Shown: positions 25,865-35,288, counted from the first letter of the stretch. The stretch is 64,000 bases of DNA from JALYUM01 sp036688685 (GCF_036688685.1 NZ_JAQQPS010000016.1:1-64000), one strand, 5' to 3'. Translations and numbers: made by a program. Notes: generated from the letters alone by a model not told the origin.

Positions 25865-25919
25865 GGCATAAAATGCCAAACGATTCCCCCACCTGCGCGA
25901 GAAGCGCAATAAAATTGCG
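25865..25919. promoter_or_regulatory. Paired palindromes between hppD and the Lrp-type gene
   Basis: GGCAT-AAA-ATGCC at 25865-25877 and CGCAAT-AAA-ATTGCG at 25905-25919 share one layout, GC-rich arms around AT-AAA-AT. Their centres are 41 bp apart, close to four helical turns. Lrp/AsnC octamers bind such phased AT-centred dyads (family knowledge). A TATACT -10 for hppD lies nearby at about 25850. Confidence 0.55.
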
Positions 25920-25944
25920 GGATAAGTTCAATAGTGGAGCAAAT

Positions 25945-26445
25945 ATGTCAAAAATCGAACTAGATAAAACCGACCGCAAAATCCTTGCCATATTGCAGGA
26001 AGATGGTCGCCTGTCGAACCAGGACGTGGCCGAGAAAGTGAGCCTGTCGCCGTCGCCCTGCCTGCGCCGCGTCAAGCGGCTGGAAGAAGCGGGCGTGATT
26101 CGCCAGTACGTGGCGCTGCTCGATGCCGACAAGATCGGACTCGGTTTGCTGGCGTACGTGAATGTGCGGCTGGAAAAGCACAGCGATCCGCAAGGGAACA
26201 GCCGCATCCACCCGACCAGCCCGCGCAACGATTTTGCCTTGTCGGTGGCGAACTGGCCGGAGGTGGTGGCGTGCTATGCGATGACCGGCGAGATGGATTT
26301 TTTACTGCGCGTGCACGTGGAGGACATGGACCACTTTTCGCGGTTCATGATGGCAACCTTGCTGCGCCATCCGGCGGTGCTGGATGTGAAGTCGAGTTTT
26401 GCGTTACAGAAGATCAAGGAGACGACGGCGTTGCCATTGGTGTGA
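25945..26445 (+). CDS. Lrp/AsnC family transcriptional regulator
   Basis: Regulator of 166 residues. The N-terminal winged helix-turn-helix is LDKTDRKILAILQEDGRLSN followed by SPSPCLRRVKRLEEAGVI. The C-terminal RAM/AsnC ligand domain includes VVACYAMTGEMDFLLRVHVE and a final strand VLDVKSSFALQKIKETTALP. GTGGAG precedes ATG 25945. The gene is divergent from hppD and is the likely regulator of hppD and the oxidoreductase. The effector is probably an aromatic amino acid (inference from context). Confidence 0.92.
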   Translation: MSKIELDKTDRKILAILQEDGRLSNQDVAEKVSLSPSPCLRRVKRLEEAGVIRQYVALLDADKIGLGLLAYVNVRLEKHSDPQGNSRIHPTSPRNDFALSVANWPEVVACYAMTGEMDFLLRVHVEDMDHFSRFMMATLLRHPAVLDVKSSFALQKIKETTALPLV

Positions 26446-26479
26446 GCAAGCGCCTGCCGTTGGCTGCCGTGCAGACTGC

Positions 26480-27712
26480 TTATTTGCTGCGGTTGTTGGT
26501 CGGAATGCGCGCTTTCAGGGCGGCGATGCTGTTCACTTGCGCCGCGCAGTAAGTGGCGTTCGTTTTGGGATCACCGGGAATATTGCCGATATTTGTATAG
26601 CGCAGAAGGAGCGCTGGGATGGCGCTGGTATCGGCGCAAGCCCTGACGTAGTAGAAGTAATAAAGCAAATCCCATTGCAAGGTGCCTTCTGGAATGTCGG
26701 TGATGAGTTTGCCATCGGTGCCGCGTTGCATCGTGCCGTCACTATTCTTGCGTGCAGTGAGTTCATCGAGCGTCAGGGGCTGCGTTTCGTCAAAAATGCC
26801 ATTCACCCATTGGCCCACATTGATCGGAACGCCACTGCCGTCCACACCGGCAGGCGGCGCGTTATTTTCGGCATGCGCCGCAAAGAGACGGATGACGACA
26901 CTCGAAGGCAAATCGTAGCGCACGCCAAACCACTCAAAACTGGACAGGACATCCTGGTAGGTACTGCGTGTATCGTCGACCGATCCGGGGACGGTTTTCA
27001 GCAAGTTAATGCCCGCGAATGCGTCGTCAACCAGGAGTTTGTTGTTTGTCGCGAGAGACATCAACGAACCAAAGCTGTTGATATATGACGTGACCAGGTC
27101 GCTACCCGCTTTGGCGTTATACGACACCAGGTGCGAAACATAGTGCGTTGCTGGCGTAATGACAAAGAAGTTCAGGTCAGTCGTGACGAAGGGCGTTACC
27201 AGTTCCGTTGCGGTGTTGGCCTGCTTGGAGCCGTCAGCCTCGGAGATGAACGAGCCGCCAGTCGCCACGAAGCGAACCATGCCAGTGGGCGTACTGGTCA
27301 ACTGCATCGTGAATTTTCCATCGGCGCCCGTCGCGGACGACACCCCGAGTACGCCGCCATTCGAGCCGTTCGGCAGGATCGCATACGCCTTGACAGTGGC
27401 GCCAACGGTGATGTTGCTGACGACCATGCCGGACACCATCGTCGTCGCGCTACCACTGGCTGGCTGACCGGTGTAGGGGTTGAGCGGGTTGACTGCACCC
27501 GGCACCGGAGCCGGGGCCGGGACGGGCTCAGTTGGTGTCGTGGGCGTCGCTGGGGTCGCCGGTGTTGTTGGCGTCGTTGCGGGTGTTGTGGGCGTGACCG
27601 GCGCGGTCGTCGCAGCAGGCGTGGCGGTCGAGGTACCACCACCACCACCGCCGCCGCAGCCGGAAAGCGCCACGATAGCGACCAGCGTCGCGATTACAGA
27701 ATGCATCTTCAT
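26480..27712 (-). CDS. Lipoprotein of unknown function
   Basis: Lipoprotein precursor of 410 residues. The signal peptide has lipobox VALSGC (Cys19), followed by seven glycines and a Thr/Pro/Ala-rich repeat tether (PTTPATPATPTTPTEP) to about residue 70. A beta-rich domain follows (SGMVVSNITVGATVKAYAIL, then ADGKFTMQLTSTPTG), resembling carboxypeptidase-regulatory-like folds. The remaining 270 residues are not recognised. AAGGAA precedes the ATG, and a TATAAT lies about 70 bp upstream. It faces the Lrp gene tail to tail. No partner gene is evident. Confidence 0.75.
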   Translation of the reverse strand: MKMHSVIATLVAIVALSGCGGGGGGGTSTATPAATTAPVTPTTPATTPTTPATPATPTTPTEPVPAPAPVPGAVNPLNPYTGQPASGSATTMVSGMVVSNITVGATVKAYAILPNGSNGGVLGVSSATGADGKFTMQLTSTPTGMVRFVATGGSFISEADGSKQANTATELVTPFVTTDLNFFVITPATHYVSHLVSYNAKAGSDLVTSYINSFGSLMSLATNNKLLVDDAFAGINLLKTVPGSVDDTRSTYQDVLSSFEWFGVRYDLPSSVVIRLFAAHAENNAPPAGVDGSGVPINVGQWVNGIFDETQPLTLDELTARKNSDGTMQRGTDGKLITDIPEGTLQWDLLYYFYYVRACADTSAIPALLLRYTNIGNIPGDPKTNATYCAAQVNSIAALKARIPTNNRSK

Positions 27713-27906
27713 TGTTGTTCCTTGTAGGCGATCTGACTGACGGTATCGCCAGGACGACTACCGTGTGTCTAAAACTGACCGTCCATTATAGAAGTCAATT
27801 TCCACAAGGAAACTAAGATGTCGCTATTTTTGTGATTTTCCACAACACTTTGATTCTACCTGACGCGTGAAAAATCACGAAAATCGATGCGCAGGGGCGC
27901 GAATAT

Positions 27907-28611
27907 CTATGCGTCTCCAGCGTCGCGGGGACGGGTTTTCTTCGGCTCGAACCACTTCACCGCCGCCCGGGCATTCGCCTTGAGCGTGTAATCGATCATC
28001 GCAAACTGCTCCTCGAGCGCCTCCTGCAACACGCTGCCCGGATTCGGCGGCGGCAGCTGCAGATACGCATCGGCCTCGCCATACTCGCGCTTGATCTCCA
28101 TCCCCGCCTTTTTGGCGATGTGCATCATCACCCGGTTAGACGACAGGCACTGCATGTACAGCGTATCGACATCCTGGTTGCGGCAATGCATGGCGGCCCG
28201 TTCGAACAGGCGCGAACCGATACCCAGGCCGCGTGCCGACTTCGACACCGATACCCCGAACTCGGCCACGCGTTCCTTCTCGGTCGCCTCGGTCTTCGGC
28301 GCAAACGCCAGGTGGCCCACGGCGACCAATTTAAAAACGTTGTTGTAGACGCCCAGCACCACGTCGCGCGAAAAATCGATTTTGTTGACGTACTTGATGA
28401 CTTGCTCATCGGGCAGGACGGTGCCGAAGCGCAGCAGGCGGTCGCTGTTGTCGAGGCCCATGAAGTGTTTCAGCATGCGGCGGCGGTCGCGCTCCTGCAA
28501 TTGCTTGACAATGACAAGGGCGCGGCGCTTGCGGTTCCACCAACGGCTAAACACGCTGCCTGAGACTGGGACTGGGACTGGAACGGGAGGGGATTCGGGC
28601 TTGTCGGCCAT
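27907..28611 (-). CDS. GNAT family N-acetyltransferase
   Basis: Acetyltransferase of 234 residues. The GNAT fold is recognised by FKLVAVGHLAF (strand), the acetyl-CoA loop VSKSARGLGIGSRLFERAAM (about residues 124-143) and a downstream LYMQCLSSNRVMMHIAKKAG helix. A proline/valine-rich N-terminus (PPVPVPVPVSG) and about 40 extra C-terminal residues flank it. The start is ATG 28611; the TTG nine bases upstream is less likely. The substrate is unknown. It is followed by nearly 200 bp without a gene that contains a small hairpin at 27866-27879. Confidence 0.84.
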   Translation of the reverse strand: MADKPESPPVPVPVPVSGSVFSRWWNRKRRALVIVKQLQERDRRRMLKHFMGLDNSDRLLRFGTVLPDEQVIKYVNKIDFSRDVVLGVYNNVFKLVAVGHLAFAPKTEATEKERVAEFGVSVSKSARGLGIGSRLFERAAMHCRNQDVDTLYMQCLSSNRVMMHIAKKAGMEIKREYGEADAYLQLPPPNPGSVLQEALEEQFAMIDYTLKANARAAVKWFEPKKTRPRDAGDA

Positions 28612-28672
28612 GACTTGCAACCTGTCTTGTGCGCTGCGCCAAAGAACCTATTCTAGCGTACTTGTTTGCCAG

Positions 28673-29911
28673 TTAGCGCCAGCTCGCCTTCACCGCGCTC
28701 ACACGCGCCTGGTAGACGGCGTCGGGAATGCGCTGCTTGTTGTCACCGCACTGCGCAGCAATCGCGCCCGCATCGACACCGCGTGCCGCCGCCAGCGCAG
28801 CGAGCAGATAAGCCGCCTGCGGATACGGCTTGGTACGGAAATCGTGCCCGCCCCCGACCCGCCCGCGCGCGTCGCACTCGGCGGCCAGCAGCATCTGGCC
28901 GAAGCGCTCCGGTTTGCGAAAGCCATCGCAGCGCGTGAACAGTGTGACCACCGTGGTGGCATTGAGTTCCAACGCGCGGTGCAAGTTACCGTGTTCGCGC
29001 GCCGTCATGACTGCCAGGTCGCGGCACTCCGTCGGCACGCGCAGGCGCGCACAGACCGCTTCGACCAGCGCCACACCCAGTCCCTCGTGGCCGTGGTGGC
29101 GCGGCCATTCTTGCGCTGGCGTGACGCCTTTGCCCAGGTCGTGCATCAGCGCGGCGAAGCGTACCGGCAGCGCGTAATCACAAGCGGCGGCGTAGTCGAG
29201 CACCTGCATCACGTGCACGCCGGTATCAATTTCCGGGTGGTGCGCCACCGGCTGCGGCACACCCCACAACGCATCCAGTTCGGGCAGGATGCGCACCAGC
29301 GCGCCGCAGTCGCGCAGCACGGCGAACATGCGCGACGGCCGCTTCTCCATCAGCCCGCGTGCCAGCTCTTGCCAGACGCGCTCGGCCACCAGCGCATCGA
29401 CTTCGCCGTCGTCGACCATACGGCGCATCAGGATATTGGTTTCGGGTGCCACGTCGAAATCGGCAAAGCGCGCGGCAAAGCGCGCCAGGCGCAGAATACG
29501 CACCGGATCTTCTGTAAAGGCGTTCGAGACGTGCCGGAAAATGCGGTTGGCGATATCCTTCTGGCCGCCGTAGGGGTCGACCAGCACGCCGTCGTCACCC
29601 TGGGCGATGGCGTTGATGGTGAGATCGCGACGCACCAGGTCGTCTTCCAGCGTGACATCGGGCGCGGCGTGAACCGCGAAGCCGCTGTAGCCGGGCGCGG
29701 TCTTGCGTTCGGTGCGCGCCAGCGCATATTCTTCGTGCGTGTGCGGGTGCAGGAACACCGGAAAATCCTTGCCCACCGGTTTGTAACCGGCGGCCAGCAT
29801 GGCTTCCGGGGTGGCGCCGACAACGACGTGGTCGCGGTCCTTGATAGGCAAGCCGAGCAAGGCGTCGCGCACGGCGCCGCCGACAATGTAGGTCTTGAAT
29901 GCGGTCTTCAC
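28673..29911 (-). CDS. cca: CCA tRNA nucleotidyltransferase (multifunctional Cca)
   Basis: Adds and repairs the CCA 3' end of tRNAs. Residues 1-140 are a class II nucleotidyltransferase head: YIVGGAVRDALLG, then the KDRDHVVVG motif in place of the canonical DxD region, and RRDLTINAIAQ. The neck and body follow (EDPVRILRLARFAARF). An HD phosphohydrolase domain contains RFAALMHDLGKG near residue 250, as in the bifunctional enzymes of Gammaproteobacteria and Betaproteobacteria. The GTG start at 29911 overlaps the stop of the GST gene (GTGA). The 412-residue length is normal. Confidence 0.93.
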   Translation of the reverse strand: MKTAFKTYIVGGAVRDALLGLPIKDRDHVVVGATPEAMLAAGYKPVGKDFPVFLHPHTHEEYALARTERKTAPGYSGFAVHAAPDVTLEDDLVRRDLTINAIAQGDDGVLVDPYGGQKDIANRIFRHVSNAFTEDPVRILRLARFAARFADFDVAPETNILMRRMVDDGEVDALVAERVWQELARGLMEKRPSRMFAVLRDCGALVRILPELDALWGVPQPVAHHPEIDTGVHVMQVLDYAAACDYALPVRFAALMHDLGKGVTPAQEWPRHHGHEGLGVALVEAVCARLRVPTECRDLAVMTAREHGNLHRALELNATTVVTLFTRCDGFRKPERFGQMLLAAECDARGRVGGGHDFRTKPYPQAAYLLAALAAARGVDAGAIAAQCGDNKQRIPDAVYQARVSAVKASWR

Positions 29912-30624
29912 GTCGGCAAATCGTCTTCGTGGAAACTCGCCTTCTCGGTTTCGGCCATCGCTTCGCGCACCCAGCGCGCCACGGCCGGATGGGCCTGGAC
30001 GCGCTCGCAATACGCTTGCAGCGCCGGCGCCAGCGACACGCCATAGGTTTTGAAGCGCATCACCACCGGCGCAAAAAACGCGTCGGCAATCGAGAAATCG
30101 CCGAACAGGAAGGCATGATGGCCGTAGGTAGCCAGGCAATCTTCCCAGATTTCGCAGATGCGGCCGATATCACCCTGGGCTTCATTGCTGCGTCCACGGC
30201 CCGGCAAGGACGCCTGGATATTCATCGACATGGCGCTGCGCAAGCCGGTAAAACCGCTGTGCATCTCGGCCGTGATGGAGCGCGCCAGCGCGCGCGCCGC
30301 CACATCGCGTGGCCACATGTGCAGGTCGGGAAATTGTTCGGCCAGGTATTCGCAGATGGCCAGGCTGTCCCAGACGCTGATCTCGCCGGCCACCAGCACG
30401 GGCACCCGTCCGGCATGCGTAAAGCGCGCGATGATGGCGGCCGTTTCCGGCTGGTCGAGCAGAATGCGCACTTCATTGAACGGGATGCCGAAGGCGACCG
30501 CGGCCACCCACGGCCGCATCGACCAGGATGAGTAATTCTTGTTGCCAATGACAAGGGTCAAGCCGGGCTGGCGCGCGCGGTCGAGGGCATTGGACAGCGT
30601 GGGGTCAAGTTCTGTGCTCTGCAT
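29908..30624 (-). CDS. Glutathione S-transferase family protein
   Basis: Cytosolic GST of 238 residues. The N-domain starts TLVIGNKNYSSWSMRPWVAA, a pattern of the maleylacetoacetate-isomerase/YfcF-like subgroup, with S33/S34 as a plausible catalytic serine. The cis-proline lies in GRVPVLVAGE and the glutathione site in VWDSLAICEYLAE. The C-domain includes FLFGDFSIADAFFAPVV. It overlaps cca by four bases and follows the NDUFA9-like gene on the same strand with a 23-bp gap, so an operon is likely. The specific reaction is unknown. Confidence 0.88.
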   Translation of the reverse strand: MQSTELDPTLSNALDRARQPGLTLVIGNKNYSSWSMRPWVAAVAFGIPFNEVRILLDQPETAAIIARFTHAGRVPVLVAGEISVWDSLAICEYLAEQFPDLHMWPRDVAARALARSITAEMHSGFTGLRSAMSMNIQASLPGRGRSNEAQGDIGRICEIWEDCLATYGHHAFLFGDFSIADAFFAPVVMRFKTYGVSLAPALQAYCERVQAHPAVARWVREAMAETEKASFHEDDLPT

Positions 30625-30647
30625 GACGGCTCCCTGATGGAATTTGA

Positions 30648-31613
30648 TTAACGGCCGGCGCGGGCGCGGAACTGGTCGAGCCGATCGAGCGTGGACAGGT
30701 AGCGCGGCGCCACCGCTTCCAGTGCGGTCGGCTTGATGCCCAGCGCCACGGCAGTGGTTTCCTGGATGGCGGGGTCGATGACGTTGTCGACCTTCATCGA
30801 ATCGAGGTTATCGCGCGTCATCATCGGCGTGCCCGGCAAAATTTCAAACAGCATCGCCTGCAGGCGCCCCAGCGCCGCCGGCAGCCCGAACACTGGGCGC
30901 ACATGGCCGCTGTAGTGGCCGGCCAGGCGCACCAGCTCGGCCAGGCTGTAGATTTGCGGGCCGCCCAGCTGAAACACCTGGTGGCGGGTTTTCGGGTCGC
31001 GCAGCGCGTGCACGAAGGCGTCGGCCACGTCGCCCACGTACACCGGCTGGAAGTCGGCGTCGGCGCAGGCCAGCGGCATGAACGGCAGCATGCTTTGCAG
31101 GCGCGCGAACATGTTCAAAAAACTGTCGCCCGGGCCAAACACGACCGAAGGACGGAAAATGGTCGCCGCCACTTCCGGGTGCGCGCGCGCCGCTTCTTCG
31201 CCGGCTGCCTTCGAGCGCTGGTACATCGACGGGCCATCGACGGCCGCGCCCAGTGCGCTCATGTGCAGGTAGCGCGCCACGCCGGCCCTGGCGCAGGCGT
31301 CGACGATGCGGCGCGGCAGGTCCACGTGCGCGCGCTTGAATTCGGGGCCGTAGGGCGTGCCGCGGCGCGAATGCAGCACGCCAACCAGGTTGATGGCCGC
31401 GTCACAACCGGCCACCAGCCGGGCCAGCGCGGCATCGTCGTGGATATCCGCCTCGACGATGGTCACGCGCGGCAAAAACACCAGGTGCTGCGCGTGTAGG
31501 GCGCGGCGCGTGGCGACCGTTACGGCGACGCCCTCCTGCACCAGGCGCGCCACCAGGTGGCTGCCGATGAAACCGGTCGCGCCAAAAACAACAACGTTCA
31601 TATCTCGCATCAT
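30648..31613 (-). CDS. NAD(P)-binding NDUFA9-like protein (atypical SDR)
   Basis: Extended/atypical SDR of about 320 residues, the complex I NDUFA9 subunit family in bacterial annotation. The Rossmann motif VVFGATGFIGSHLVARL is at the N-terminus, VDGPSMYQRSKAAGEE holds the YxxxK-like pair near residue 150, and FRPSVVFGPGD follows. The C-terminal half has QVFQLGGPQIYSLAELVRLA. Its role in bacteria is not settled; quinone- or flavin-related chemistry is possible. Start codons at 31613, 31610 and 31601 are all possible, with no strong ribosome site. It lies 18 bp downstream of slt. Confidence 0.84.
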   Translation of the reverse strand: MMRDMNVVVFGATGFIGSHLVARLVQEGVAVTVATRRALHAQHLVFLPRVTIVEADIHDDAALARLVAGCDAAINLVGVLHSRRGTPYGPEFKRAHVDLPRRIVDACARAGVARYLHMSALGAAVDGPSMYQRSKAAGEEAARAHPEVAATIFRPSVVFGPGDSFLNMFARLQSMLPFMPLACADADFQPVYVGDVADAFVHALRDPKTRHQVFQLGGPQIYSLAELVRLAGHYSGHVRPVFGLPAALGRLQAMLFEILPGTPMMTRDNLDSMKVDNVIDPAIQETTAVALGIKPTALEAVAPRYLSTLDRLDQFRARAGR

Positions 31614-31631
31614 GTTCTTTTTCTGTGAAAG

Positions 31632-33644
31632 TCAGGGCAGGCCGGCGGCGGCGCCGCGCGGCGTGATGGTGCCGATCCGGGCTTTGAGCGATTGCGGCTT
31701 CTTCTCGAACAGCGCGGCGTAATTGGTCGCATTACTCATCACGTTGCGCACATAGCCACGCGTTTCGGTGAATGGAATCGATTCGATGAAGATGGCCCCT
31801 TCCATCGGCTGGTCGAGCGTGGCGCGCCAGGTGCGCGAGCGCCCCGGGCCGGCGTTGTAAGCGGCGGTGGCCAGCACCTGGGAGCCGTCGGCGTTGGCCA
31901 GCACCATGTTCATGTAGTTGGCGCCGAGCGTGATATTGGTGCGCAGATCGTTGAGCATGCCGTGCACGAAATCGGTCAGCCCGATCTTGGCGGCCACGAA
32001 TTTACCGGTGGCCGGCATCACCTGCATCAGGCCCGAGGCACCGACGCCCGACTGGGCATCGACGATGAAGCGCGACTCTTGCCGGATCAGCCCGTACACC
32101 CAGGCTTTATCCAGGTTCAGGCTTTGCGCGGTCGGGTGCACCAGATCGTTGTGCGGCGCCGGGAAACGCTGGCTGTAGTCGAACTCGGTACGGGTGCGCT
32201 CGGACGTGTTCACCATGCGGTCGAGGATATTGTTCTGGCGCGCGAATTCCGCGCTGGCCAGCAGTTGACGCTCGCTCATCCCGCGCAGCGCCCAGTTCCA
32301 TTCGCGCGTGCCTTCGAAACGCAGCCGCATGCCGAAAAATTTCAGCGCGCGGCGCAGGTCGGGGTTGGCGGACACCTGCGCCAGTTCGGCTGCGCTCGGC
32401 GTCATTGCCGCCGGTGGAATGCTGATCAATTGCCCCAGCTCTTCCATGGCCAACTGGCCATAAAAACTGTTTTGCTCGGCGATGCGGGAGAACAACGGCC
32501 GGGCCGCCTCGCGCCCGTCCGCCGTACTGGCCAGCGATCGGGCCAGCCAGTAGGTCCAGGTGTTCTCGGCGCGCAGAATGGGCGGCATCGCTTCGATGGT
32601 GGCGCGCACCATTTTCCAGTCGCCATGGCGCAGCGCGATGCGGGTTTTCCACATCGCCTGGTCGTTCGACAGCGCGGCGCCGGTCGTACGGCGCCAGTCA
32701 TCGTATGCCTCGGGCGCGAGCTTCATCGATGCCGCCAGCGCGATGCTGGCCCAGCCGAGCGCGACTTCGTCGGGCGTCAGGCGTGGCGTGTTCTTGTCCA
32801 GCGCCACCTTCGCCAACGGCAGGCTGGTGCGCGCCATGCGGCCGACGGCGACCAGATAGATTTCATGCTCGGCCCGGCTATCGCCAATACCGCGCGCCAT
32901 TGCCAGCGCCGGCACGTCGACGGCCTGCGCCGCGCGCGTGTCGGACGCACCCAGCAGCACGGCGATGCGTTTCGCCGGACCCGTGGCATGCTGTTCGCCG
33001 GCCAGACGCAATTGCGTCAACAAATCGTTCTGGCTGAACTGGTTAGCCTGGGCGAGTTGCGCAATCAGGCCGCCGCAACCGTCGCCATAACCCGGTGGGC
33101 TGAGCAACAGCGCACGCGCATCCGCTGCCACGTTTTCTCCCTTGGCAAGGCGCGATTGCAGCGCGTAACACTTCACCTGCGTGTCGTCCTTTAATACGAA
33201 CAGGGGAAATTCGCGGTCAAAATTGGCCCAGTCGCCCTGACGGCCCAGTTCCAGCAGCCAGTCGTTGCGCATGCGGTCGGCAATCGCCATGCCTTGGTAT
33301 CTGGCGAGGTAGGCCATGACTTCGGGGGCGCTGGCGTCCTTCAGGCGCGGTTTGAGCCGATAATAGTCGACGTAGCCGGGAATGGCGTAATTCGGCAGGC
33401 GCGCCGCCAGTGCCGCGGCTTTATTGGTATCGTTCTGGCGTACCGCGTCGCGCAGTTGCAGAAATACGTCATCGTCCGCGTTGCTATTGGGCGAACTCGG
33501 CAACACTGCAGGGGCCGTGGCGGCGTCCTGCACCGGGCGGTACAGCGCCGCCGAGTCGGGCTCGGGCAAATCGGTCGTCTGGGCCAGTGCAGTACAGGAT
33601 GCGGCCGCCACCAGCGCGCCCACTAACATTTTCAACGGAACCAT
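31632..33644 (-). CDS. slt: Soluble lytic murein transglycosylase
   Basis: Periplasmic enzyme that cleaves the MurNAc-GlcNAc bond of peptidoglycan to 1,6-anhydro products. A signal peptide ends CTALAQ. A long alpha-helical superhelix (about 60-500) precedes the catalytic SLT domain. The catalytic Glu is in YGLIRQESRF, followed by GASGLMQVMPATGK and NITLGANYMNMVL, the standard family 1 motifs. The 670-residue length matches Slt70-type enzymes. ATG 33644 has GAGAG eight bases before it; an in-frame GTG at 33659 is the alternative. It is divergent from fthC with only 34 bp between. Confidence 0.93.
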   Translation of the reverse strand: MVPLKMLVGALVAAASCTALAQTTDLPEPDSAALYRPVQDAATAPAVLPSSPNSNADDDVFLQLRDAVRQNDTNKAAALAARLPNYAIPGYVDYYRLKPRLKDASAPEVMAYLARYQGMAIADRMRNDWLLELGRQGDWANFDREFPLFVLKDDTQVKCYALQSRLAKGENVAADARALLLSPPGYGDGCGGLIAQLAQANQFSQNDLLTQLRLAGEQHATGPAKRIAVLLGASDTRAAQAVDVPALAMARGIGDSRAEHEIYLVAVGRMARTSLPLAKVALDKNTPRLTPDEVALGWASIALAASMKLAPEAYDDWRRTTGAALSNDQAMWKTRIALRHGDWKMVRATIEAMPPILRAENTWTYWLARSLASTADGREAARPLFSRIAEQNSFYGQLAMEELGQLISIPPAAMTPSAAELAQVSANPDLRRALKFFGMRLRFEGTREWNWALRGMSERQLLASAEFARQNNILDRMVNTSERTRTEFDYSQRFPAPHNDLVHPTAQSLNLDKAWVYGLIRQESRFIVDAQSGVGASGLMQVMPATGKFVAAKIGLTDFVHGMLNDLRTNITLGANYMNMVLANADGSQVLATAAYNAGPGRSRTWRATLDQPMEGAIFIESIPFTETRGYVRNVMSNATNYAALFEKKPQSLKARIGTITPRGAAAGLP

Positions 33645-33678
33645 CGATGCAACTCTCACTCAGTGCTTCAGTTAAACC

Positions 33679-34293
33679 ATGACTGGCGAGTCAAGAATAC
33701 CACGCGCCCCAACGGCGCCGCCAGCCTTGAATCGGGACGACCAGGATACGGCCGCGCTGGCCAAGCAGGCGCTGCGCCTGGCGCTCAGGCAGGCACGCGC
33801 CGCTGTCGCGCCCGCTACCCGGGTGCAATGGGACGCCACCATCGGCGCCCAGTTGCTGGCCTGGTGGCGTTTGCGTCAGTTCCCCGCCATCGGTGTGTAT
33901 TGGCCGTTGGCGGGGGAACCCGACTTGCGGGCAGCCTACGCGGAATTGGCCGATGCAGGCGTACGGCTGGCCTTGCCGGTGGTACTGGCGCGCGATCACG
34001 CGCTCGCTTTCGCCGAGTGGACGCCCGGTGAAGCGATGGCCAAAGACCTGATGGGCATGACGGTGCCGGCCCGCTTGCGCATGCTGGAACGCCCCCCGGC
34101 ACTGGTGATTCCCTGCCTGGGTTACTCGGACGAAGGCTACCGGGTGGGCTATGGCGGCGGCTTTTATGACCGCACGCTTGCCGACGCAATTCGGCCGGCC
34201 ACGGTCGGCGTGGCGTACAGTGGGCAGCGCGCGGTGTTCAGCCCGGCGCCGTTCGACGTCGCGCTGGACGTCATCTTTACGGAAAAAACATGA
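33679..34293 (+). CDS. fthC: 5-Formyltetrahydrofolate cyclo-ligase
   Basis: Converts 5-formyl-THF plus ATP to 5,10-methenyl-THF in the folate one-carbon pool. The 204-residue protein has the substrate region IGVYWPLAGEPDL (about 72-84) and the signature LVIPCLGYSDEGYRVGYGGG with FYDRTL following (about 143-168). The product could feed metF elsewhere in the window. The ATG of the next gene overlaps its stop (ATGA). No 6S RNA fits in the 34-bp upstream spacer. Confidence 0.93.
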   Translation: MTGESRIPRAPTAPPALNRDDQDTAALAKQALRLALRQARAAVAPATRVQWDATIGAQLLAWWRLRQFPAIGVYWPLAGEPDLRAAYAELADAGVRLALPVVLARDHALAFAEWTPGEAMAKDLMGMTVPARLRMLERPPALVIPCLGYSDEGYRVGYGGGFYDRTLADAIRPATVGVAYSGQRAVFSPAPFDVALDVIFTEKT

Positions 34294-35288
34294 AAACCGC
34301 CGTCTTCAGTGCACGCCGCTACGACCAGACCCTGCTCACGGCAGCCAATACCGGCAAGCGCCATGAACTTTCCTTCCTGCAGGACCGCCTGACGCTGGAC
34401 ACGGTCGCGCTGGCCAAGGGCTGCGCCGCCGTCTGCGTGTTCGTCAACGACACCGTCGACGCCGCCGTGCTGACCGCGCTGGCCGCCCAGGGCACAAAAC
34501 TGGTCGCCACCCGCTCCACCGGCTTTAACCATATCGATACGGTCGCCGCCGACAAGCTTGGCATCGCCGTGGTGCGCGTCACCGAGTACTCGCCGTATTC
34601 CGTTGCCGAGTTCGCCGTGGGCCTGCTGCTGGCCGTGAACCGCAAGATTGCACGCGCCAGCACGCGCACGCGCGACGGCAATTTCGAGCTGGACGGCTTG
34701 ATGGGTTTCGACTTGCACGGCAAGACGGTGGGGGTGGTCGGCACCGGCAAGATCGGCCTGATTTTTGCGCAGATCATGCGCGGCTTCGGCTGTACCGTGG
34801 TCGGCCACGATCCATACCCCGCGCCAGCCTTTGAAGCGCTGGGCGGACGTTACCTGCCGATCGCGGAACTGCTGGCGTGCAGCGACGTGGTGTCGCTGCA
34901 CTGCCCGCTGACAGAAGCGAATCGCCATATCATCAACGCCACTGCACTGGCTGACATGAAGCGCGGCTGCATCCTGGTGAATACCAGCCGCGGCGGACTG
35001 GTCGATACGGAAGCGGCCGTGGAAGCGCTGAAAACCGCCCAGCTGGGCGGGCTGGCCCTGGACGTCTACGAGCAGGAAGCCAGTCTGTTTTTCCAGGATT
35101 TATCGTCGACCATCATCACCGACGATGTGATCCAGCGCCTGGTGTCGTTCCCGAACGTGATCGTCACCGGCCACCAGGCGTTTTTCACCGAAGAGGCCAT
35201 CGGCCAGATCATGGCCACCACCATCGAGAGCATCAGTGCTTTTGAAGATGGCGCGCCGTTGTCAAACCGGGTACCGCTGCCGGCGTGA
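34290..35288 (+). CDS. ldhA: 2-Hydroxyacid dehydrogenase, D-lactate dehydrogenase type
   Basis: Cytoplasmic NAD-dependent dehydrogenase of 332 residues, most like fermentative D-lactate dehydrogenase LdhA. The N-terminus is MKTAVFSARRYDQ. The catalytic Arg region is VNTSRGGLVDTEA. The Rossmann motif TVGVVGTGKIGLIFAQIM is at about 145-162. The His is in TGHQAFFTEEAI near residue 295. D-lactate is the family expectation, but other 2-ketoacids are possible. It is translationally coupled to fthC and overlaps the convergent PepSY gene by 56 bp at its 3' end. Confidence 0.87.
   Translation: MKTAVFSARRYDQTLLTAANTGKRHELSFLQDRLTLDTVALAKGCAAVCVFVNDTVDAAVLTALAAQGTKLVATRSTGFNHIDTVAADKLGIAVVRVTEYSPYSVAEFAVGLLLAVNRKIARASTRTRDGNFELDGLMGFDLHGKTVGVVGTGKIGLIFAQIMRGFGCTVVGHDPYPAPAFEALGGRYLPIAELLACSDVVSLHCPLTEANRHIINATALADMKRGCILVNTSRGGLVDTEAAVEALKTAQLGGLALDVYEQEASLFFQDLSSTIITDDVIQRLVSFPNVIVTGHQAFFTEEAIGQIMATTIESISAFEDGAPLSNRVPLPA

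Noticed and set aside
27866..27879. Hairpin CGTGAAAAATCACG as terminator of the GNAT gene
   Set aside because: The stem has only five base pairs and no T-run follows on either strand.
33645..33678. 6S RNA upstream of the cyclo-ligase gene, as in many Proteobacteria
   Set aside because: The spacer to the divergent slt gene is only 34 bp, too short for ssrS.
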